Positions 57,673-64,000 of a DNA stretch of 64,000 nucleotides are shown here, piece after piece. Position numbers and translations under genes: made by a program. This stretch comes from Strongyloides papillosus (taxonomy: Eukaryota > Nematoda > Chromadorea > Rhabditida > Strongyloididae). The stretch covers positions 372,001-436,000 of the forward strand of contig SRSI01000017.1 in assembly GCA_005656395.1 (NCBI GenBank), given 5' to 3'. The notes beneath the pieces were generated by a model. It searched no databases. It was not told the origin of the DNA and worked only from the letters and a program-made list of their open reading frames with translations. Numbering within the stretch: position 1 is the stretch's first letter; each line of letters opens with the position of its first letter.

Positions 57673-58158
57673 TTATAGTCATTAATATTGAGTCTTTTTT
57701 AATATAATTCTTATCAATATAAAAATAACTGATGTTGACGGCAAATTTGTTCATTCTTGTTTCCTTCTAATATATTTAAATAATTATACAGAAAATTCTT
57801 ATTATGATACTCATCATTTCACATTGTAACTTTTTTATTATAAAATTCAAATATAATATTATATTCGTTTTGTAGCCAAGAAACATACCACTATTTCAAA
57901 GAAATTCGATATAGAGGTCTGGATTTTAAGTATATTTATAGATTTTCGGATTTTAGTTACATTTTAAAAGTTTAAATGAATGTCATTTTTTTTCATAAAA
58001 AGTTATTTTTACGAGCTGAGCTCCTTTTCTACATATATCTAGAATGCCATGAATATAGAAGTCTAACAAATATATTAAATTATTTTATACTAGAATTCTT
58101 CAATTGTTCAAGAAATTTAATGCAAGCACTTATAGAAAACATGAAAAATAATTCATAC

Positions 58159-58318
58159 AGTGAATTTTATTTGGTCTTAAAATCTATAATAAAAATAATA
58201 CAATTAATATAATATCCAACGATTAAAATTAATTATATAATGAGAGAACCATTTTGTATATAGATAATTTTTATTTCAAATTTGAATATTGACAATTATC
58301 TTTGGAGACATTTCAACT
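58159..58318 (-). repeat. Solo LTR of the 174-bp gypsy-type family
   Basis: 160 bp from AGTGAATTTTATTTGGTC to CATTTCAACT, closely matching the LTRs at 37.5 and 41.9 kb apart from short deletions. Flanked by a perfect 5-bp target duplication CATAC (58154-58158, 58319-58323). No internal element remains, so the two LTRs recombined after insertion. It lies in the spacer between array genes 2 and 3. Confidence 0.93.
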
Positions 58319-58678
58319 CATACATAAAATATTTCTTCAAAAGTCTTTACACAATCAACTACATTTCCAATGAGAATATTCCAAATTCTTTTAAATTAAT
58401 TTCAATGAATATAAGTAAAGTTTTACATTGGATTATATTAGTAGTTTCATAAGGGTAATAAAAAATCATGGAAAATGCAAAATAAATTAGAAACGATTTT
58501 GTTTATTTTAATGTTTCTTAAATGTATCACATGTTTCAAAATTTGAATCAGAAGAAAATTACGGGTAAAATTTGCATTGAAATATACATAAATTATAAGT
58601 AAATTCATTAATAAATGTTTAGTGGTTCATCGACAGACATCTTAAAAAAGTTGAAAAAATTACAATTTTTCATAATTT

Positions 58679-58790
58679 TTAGTTGTCACAGAACATTTGC
58701 GACATATTGTCACAAAATCCTCACAAATTTTTTTATTGTATGATGATTGGTATTTTACAATTTTGTTTGATGTTAACTTCTAAGAGTCAC
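58679..58790 (+). promoter_or_regulatory. Conserved upstream block, array gene 3
   Basis: Virtually the same sequence as at 56328 (TTGTCACAGAACATTTGCGA...), at nearly the same distance (about 572 bp) from its gene. Confidence 0.6.
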
Positions 58791-59210
58791 CTTAAAATAT
58801 ATTATAAAAACATGTCAACTGTAACATAATAAAATATTTTGAGTAAGATAAAAGCTATAAAATTAGGAAAAGTATATTTTATTTTGTAAAATGTGCAACT
58901 TGTAATTAAATCATCTACGATAGATATTTTTTACACAATTGTTAAATATTTTTAGTATTTATTTATTTCAAATCCATCGTAACTATTTTAATATTTATAA
59001 ACAAAGTTTACTTTGAAAAAGAAGATAATAAAAAAACAAATTTTATAATGAACAAAGTTAACATTTTTAAAAAAAAATATATTTTAACAATAAACTAATA
59101 TAATTAATCACAAAAAATATTGTAACCTTTGTCTTTTTGCATAAAATATCATGTTTATTTTATAAATATAGATTGATTTTTTCCTTTAAATCAAAATACA
59201 TTGAAATAGG

Positions 59211-59217
59211 TATAAAT
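59211..59217 (+). promoter_or_regulatory. TATA box, array gene 3
   Basis: TATAAAT followed by ACGGAATGATTTTAATT, 40 bp before the ATG. Confidence 0.75.
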
Positions 59218-59250
59218 ACGGAATGATTTTAATTAAGAAACATCATCAAA

Positions 59251-59854
59251 ATGCATTTCATAAAATATTTTGCTATCTTTGTTCTTTTAGCTGTTCAATA
59301 CAGTTTTCAAGAATCTTCTTCATCATCTGAAGTTTCTTCTTCTGAAGAGAAACAATTGGGCTTTGTTATTCCAAAGGAACTAGAATCACCAAACGATGTA
59401 GTATTAGTTGATAAAAAAAGACCAAAAATGAAACACCTTTTTAGCAAAATTGGAAGTAGCATTAAAGATAAGGCTCAATCTGCAAAAAAACTCTTCAAGA
59501 AAAATTTAGATAGAAAACATATTAAAAATAAATTAGTATGTATTAAATTCTCTTCATAATTATTCATTTTCAGAGTGAAGTAAAAGGAAAATTGGCTGAT
59601 AATTGGAATAGAGATATGGGAAAAGTGAAAAATACTTTCCAAAATGTAAAAGGACGCGTTAGTGGGTTGTTTGGAAAAACACCTTCTAGTAGTTCTGATT
59701 TAGATGAAAATGATACTAGATTAAAAAGATCATCTCTTGGAAAATTTGTAAGTTATGATAAAATATTTTAATTTTTTTCTAGGGAAAAGGAGCTAAAAAA
59801 TTATTAGACAAAGGAGCCAGTAAAACTAGGGCATTATTAGAGAAACTATTTTAA
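59251..59854 (+). CDS. Secreted cationic-peptide precursor, array gene 3
   Basis: Exons 59251-59535, 59574-59747 and 59783-59854 (introns 38 and 35 bp, phase 0) give 176 residues. Leader MHFIKYFAIFVLLAVQYSFQ like gene 1; Ser/Glu run (SSSSSEVSSSEEK); basic middle (KHLFSKIGSSIKDKAQSAKK); DENDTRLKRS; a 29-residue tail beginning SSLGKF and ending ALLEKLF, net about +6 with one Asp and one Glu. Exon 1 is 285 nt, the same as genes 1 and 5, and 36 nt longer than genes 2 and 4, so two exon-1 length classes alternate along the array. Confidence 0.87.
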
Positions 59855-60039
59855 GAAAATTTCAAAATACTATAGAATACAAAGTTTCGAACTGGATTGT
59901 TTAGTGGTAAATATTATCAGTTTACATCACACATAATATAATCATTCATCAGAAAATTAGTTTTAGATGAATCAAAAATACCAAAAAATAAATAATTTTA
60001 TTATGTTTTTGTAAAATTCTAATATTTTATCATTTCTTT

Positions 60040-60045
60040 AATAAA
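60040..60045 (+). promoter_or_regulatory. Polyadenylation signal, array gene 3
   Basis: AATAAA in the shared TTTAATAAATTATAGTCATT, 186 bp after the stop. Confidence 0.65.
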
Positions 60046-60892
60046 TTATAGTCATTAAATTTAAATATTTTCTAACAAGTAAGAAATTTCGTTAAGTTTA
60101 AAAATATTTATGTTTACAACAAATTTACTTATTCTTATTCCTTCATATTTAATTCTTTTAAAATACACATGATGTTATATGCAATGTTGTTTACATTTCT
60201 CTATTAATAGCTTTGTTTATTCTTGGGATACAAATGTGATATTATATTCATCTTGTAGTCAAGAAACATAACACTATATCTTGCAAATTCTATTTAAAAA
60301 TCTAGATTTCAATAAAAGTTATTGAAATTCAAAATTTAAACACATTTATAAAATTAGTTTAAATTTTTTGAATAAAAAATTTATTGTTTTAAGCCAAGCT
60401 TTTTTCAATATATTCCCAATATAACTTGAACATAAGAATCTGACAATTATGATAAATTATTTTATGTTAACAAACTTCATTTATTCAAAAAGATCTTTTG
60501 TAAAGGTTTTGAAAAAACTAGAAGAATGAAACGAAAGTTAACTTTTTTTATAATTATTTACAAAATCGACCACATATCTAATGAAAATACTCAGAAATTT
60601 AAATTATTTCTAATGAATAGATAATTATGTTTTGCATTATAATCTATTAGTAGTTTAACATATGTAATGAACAATCATGAGAAATACAATAGAAATTAGA
60701 AACAATTCTGTTCATTATAATGATTCACAAAGATATCAGACGTCTCAAAATTAACATCAGAAGGAAGTTTACGAATAAAATTTACAATTGAAATATACAT
60801 AAAATATACGTAAATTCAATATTAAATGGTTGGTGCTTCATTGATAGACATCATAAAAAATGTTAAAAAAAATTACTATTTTCCTTATTTTT

Positions 60893-61005
60893 TAGTTGTC
60901 ACAGAACATTTGCAACATATTGTTACAAAGTCCTCACAAATTTTTTTATTGTATGATGATTGGAATTTTACAATTTTGTTCGATATTAACTTTCTAAAAA
61001 TGATC
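60893..61005 (+). promoter_or_regulatory. Conserved upstream block, array gene 4
   Basis: TTGTCACAGAACATTTGCAA and the following ATTGTATGATGATTGG, about 572 bp before the ATG. An accidental 70-codon frame runs through it; the other copies do not support it as coding. Confidence 0.55.
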
Positions 61006-61424
61006 TTAAAATATACTATAGAAACATGGCGACTATAACATTTTAAAAAATTTTAAGTATGATAAAAGTTATAAAATTAAGATAAGTATTTTTTTATGAA
61101 AAACGTGTAACTTTTAATTGAAATCATCCACGAAAAATATTTTTTTTAAAAATTGTTTAACATTTTTAATATATTTTTTATTATTTCAAATTCAATGTAA
61201 CTATTTTAATATTTATAAACAAAGTTTACTTTGTAAAAGAAGATAGTAAAAAGAATTTTTTAACGAGCTAAAATAACATTTGTTAGATAAAGAATACATT
61301 TCAACAATAAACTAATATGATTAATTATAAAAAATACACTAGCTTTGCCTTTTGGATAAATTATCATATTTAGATTTTAAATATGAATTACTTTTTCCTT
61401 TTTAATCAAATACATTGAAATTGG

Positions 61425-61431
61425 TATAAAT
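61425..61431 (+). promoter_or_regulatory. TATA box, array gene 4
   Basis: TATAAAT followed by ACGGAATGATTTCAATT, 40 bp before the ATG. Confidence 0.75.
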
Positions 61432-61464
61432 ACGGAATGATTTCAATTCAGAACCATCATTAAA

Positions 61465-62031
61465 ATGCATTTTATAAAATATTTAACTATCTTTGTACTT
61501 TTGGCCGTTCAATACAGTTTCCAAGATGCTTCTTCATCATCAGAAAGTTCACTTTCGTTATCTGAAGAGGCATTGCCTGAAGTTGGTACCCAATTGGAAA
61601 AGACAAAAAAAAATTTCTTAAAAAATCTTAAAGATGGTTTCAAAAAAGAAAAGGAAAAAGCAAAGACATTTCTAGACAAAAATTCTACTCTAAAAAAAAT
61701 AAAGGAAAAAATGGTATGTCTCAATATCATTTTATAATTTTGAAATTTTAGCAAGAAACAAATAACAAATTAAAACAATCTTTAAAAAAAGATAAAGAAA
61801 AATTAACTAAATTAACAAAAAATTTTGGAGGTAAAATAAGTAATCTTTTTGGAAAAAATAAATCTGACAAAACCAGTTTAAATGAAAATGATACAAGAGT
61901 GAAAAGATCATTAGTTGGAAAAGTTGTAAGTTATGATAAAATAATTTAATTTTCTTTAGGTCAAAGGAGCAAAAAACGTCATAGCTGGAGGAGCTAAAAG
62001 AGCTAAAGCATTACTAAGTAAACTATTCTAA
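61465..62031 (+). CDS. Secreted cationic-peptide precursor, array gene 4
   Basis: Exons 61465-61713, 61752-61925 and 61960-62031 (introns 38 and 34 bp) give 164 residues. It differs from gene 2 at only a few residues: AVQ for AIQ and DASSSS for DSSSSS in exon 1, KNF for KSF, TRVKRS for TRAKRS, and several in exon 3 (VKGAKNVIAGGAKRAK versus TKGAKNVITGGTKKAK). Intron 1 is identical in sequence to that of gene 2. The predicted C-terminal peptide is 29 residues, about +7. Exon 3, the peptide itself, varies more than the rest of this pair. Confidence 0.87.
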
Positions 62032-62229
62032 AACACTTTCAAAAATATTTATAAATAAAAATGTTTTGAACTGGATTGTCAATGAATAGGTATTATAATT
62101 TACAACAAATATCATACATAATATAATTTTTATTTAGAAAATTAATTTTTAAATAAACTAAAAATGTAAACGGTAAAATATATGGTTTTATTGTGATTTT
62201 GTAGAATTTTAATATTTTATCAATTCTTT

Positions 62230-62235
62230 AATAAA
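62230..62235 (+). promoter_or_regulatory. Polyadenylation signal, array gene 4
   Basis: AATAAA in the shared TTTAATAAATTATAGTCATT, 199 bp after the stop. Confidence 0.65.
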
Positions 62236-63095
62236 TTATAGTCATTAATATTAGTCTTTTATAATTTCTAAAATAATTCTTGTAAACATTAAAAATAACC
62301 ATTGTTGACGCTAAATTTATTTATCCTTATTTTTACGTTTTATTTTCTCAACAAATATAAACAATTGTCCAGTGAGACTCTTACAATTCCACTTTTGTAG
62401 TTTTGTTCATTATTGAAAATTAAATGTGATACTATATGCATTTTGTAGTTAAAAAATATGTCACTATTACTTATAAATTCTATATAAAAATCAAGATTTG
62501 GGGTAAAATTATGAATTTTTAAATTTTCAGAAAGTCTTAAAATTACAATAAAGGTAATTTTTTACATAGAAAGTTATTTCGGAAGCTTAACTTTCTTTTT
62601 ATATATTTATATATCTCTAAAATTCCGTGAACATAGAAGTCTAACAATTATACTTGATTATATTATACTAGAATTCTTCAATAATTCAAAAATCTAATGC
62701 AAACGCTAAGAGAAAAGCATAAAAAATAAATGTTACTTTGATAATTTTTTTGTAACTATTTACAAAATCTAACACATTTCTAATAAAAACATCTCGAACT
62801 ATTTTAAATTAATTCCAATGAAGAAAAAATGGAGTTTTACATTATATTCTACTAGTAGTTTCATAAGTGTATTAAAAAATCTTGAGAAATAAAATAAATA
62901 TAAAGAACAATTATGTCTAATTTATCGTTTTCAAAGATATCAGATGTTTAAAATTTGAGGCCAAGAAAGTTTACGGTCAACATTTACTGTTAAAATACAT
63001 AAATTATATATAAATTCAGTATTAAATGTTTAGTGCTTTATTGACAGACACTATAAAATAGGTTAAAAAAATTACTATTTTTCTTTTTTTTTTTA

Positions 63096-63210
63096 GTTTT
63101 CACAGAACATTTGTGACATATTATTAAAAAATCGTCACTATTTTGTTAATGTATGATAATTGCCATCTTACACTTTTGTTCGATTTTAACTTTCTAAAAA
63201 TGATCTTAAA
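63096..63210 (+). promoter_or_regulatory. Conserved upstream block, array gene 5 (diverged)
   Basis: TTTTCACAGAACATTTGTGA and downstream ATGTATGATAATTG, about 545 bp before the ATG; the least conserved of the four copies. Confidence 0.5.
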
Positions 63211-63600
63211 ATATACTATACAAACATGGCGAATATAACATTTTAAAAAATTTTAAGTATGATAAAACTTATAAGATTAAGATAAGTATTTTTTTTTGAA
63301 AAACGTGTAATTTTAAATTGAAATCATTGATGACAAATTTGTTTCTAAAAATTGTTAAACATTTTAAATATTTTCTTTATTATTTCATATCCAATATAAT
63401 TATCCTAATATTTGTAAACAAAGTTTACATTGAAAAAGAAGCTAATAAAAAAAGTTTTAGATAAAAAATATACAAAAGAAATAAACTAATATGATTAATC
63501 ATAAAAAAATATATTAATTTTGTCTTTTTGGCTTAAATATCGTATTTATACTATAAATATAAATTATTTTTTTCTTTTTGATCAAATACATTTAAATAGG

Positions 63601-63607
63601 TATAAAT
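63601..63607 (+). promoter_or_regulatory. TATA box, array gene 5
   Basis: TATAAAT, again 40 bp before the ATG, followed by the diverged ATGTAACGATTTGGATT. Confidence 0.7.
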
Positions 63608-63640
63608 ATGTAACGATTTGGATTGAGAAGCATCATTAAA

Positions 63641-64000
63641 ATGCATTTTATAAAATATTTAACTATCTTTGTTCTTTTGGCTGTTCAATACAGTTTCCAA
63701 GATACTTCTTCATCTGAAAGTTCTCTTTCTTCTTCCGAAGAGAACGAATTAGAATTTGCTAAATCACAAGAAATGCCATTACCTAATGATGTATTAATAA
63801 TTAAAGATGCAAAGCCAAAGAAAAATTTATTAAAAAGTTTGAAAGAGGATGTTAAAAAACAAAAAGAAAAAGTAAAAAGTAGTTTAAAATCTGCTTTAAA
63901 AAAAGATAATATTATGAAAGGATTGGTATGTATTTGCGTTATTCTATAATTATTAATTTTTAGGAAAAAACAAAAGAACAATTGAATGACACCTTTGAAA
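63641..64000 (+). CDS. Secreted cationic-peptide precursor, array gene 5 (cut by window end)
   Basis: Exon 1 (63641-63925, 285 nt) has the leader MHFIKYLTIFVLLAVQYSFQ, an acidic segment (TSSSESSLSSSEENELE) and a Lys-rich stretch (KNLLKSLKEDVKKQKEKVK). A 38-bp intron (63926-63963) leads into exon 2 from 63964, which begins EKTKEQLNDTFE and runs off the window. The cleavage site and C-terminal peptide should lie just beyond. The array therefore continues past this sequence. Confidence 0.83.

Noticed and set aside
57976..58212. 78-residue plus-strand frame between array genes 2 and 3
   Set aside because: It runs into the solo LTR and has no counterpart in other unit spacers.
60826..61038. 70-residue plus-strand frame in the spacer before array gene 4
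   Set aside because: The matching spacers of genes 2, 3 and 5 do not keep the frame; similarity is at the DNA level.

Overview
This window comes from a very A+T-rich animal nuclear genome. A parasitic nematode close to Strongyloides is the best fit. The pointers are extreme A+T content, very short introns (34-59 bp) with GT..AG ends, an astacin metalloprotease with EGF-like and CUB modules, a TRPV (OSM-9/OCR-like) channel gene, and tandem clusters of small secreted proteins. The genus is an inference; there is no marker gene to prove it.

Layout. 1-8.5 kb is nearly gene-free, with one 294-bp TA-flanked MITE and a three-unit tandem repeat. 8.6-11.4 kb (minus) is a broken TRPV channel gene. 11.8-16.1 kb is a young LTR retrotransposon whose single long protein has Gag, a zinc knuckle, a protease and the integrase zinc finger but no reverse transcriptase, RNase H or integrase core. 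17.3-17.9 kb (minus) is a three-exon secreted-protein gene. 19.0-21.5 kb is a repeat block ending in a Helitron-like 3' hairpin. 23.4-29.8 kb is a nested stack: a second copy of the same RT-less LTR element sits inside an old fold-back element, and a younger member of that fold-back family sits inside the LTR element.

30.5-31.3 kb holds a relic of a nucleocapsid gene resembling those of phlebo-/tenui-type negative-strand RNA viruses (an endogenous viral element, one reading frame with two stops). 32.5-33.9 kb is an apparently intact astacin. 36.2-42.2 kb is a long-TIR DNA element interrupted by a Ty3/gypsy-type LTR retrotransposon with a full Gag-Pol. A second Helitron-like 3' end, a half long-TIR element and a complete long-TIR element follow. 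Two paralogous two-exon secreted-protein genes lie tail to tail on the arms of an inverted duplication (about 45.1-46.0 and 48.6-49.4 kb). Zinc-finger and RNase-H-like relics fill 49.8-54.0 kb.

From 54.3 kb to the end runs the most striking feature: a tandem array, about 2.2 kb per unit, of five three-exon genes (the last cut by the window end). All share a signal peptide, an acidic Ser/Glu-rich segment, a Lys-rich middle and, in the four complete copies, an R-x-K-R-S site followed by a 26-29 residue cationic C-terminal peptide. TATA box and ATG are spaced identically in all five. I read these as precursors of secreted cationic amphipathic peptides; this family is my best candidate for an undescribed system. 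The other genes are unrelated single loci, and most of the remaining sequence is transposon-derived.
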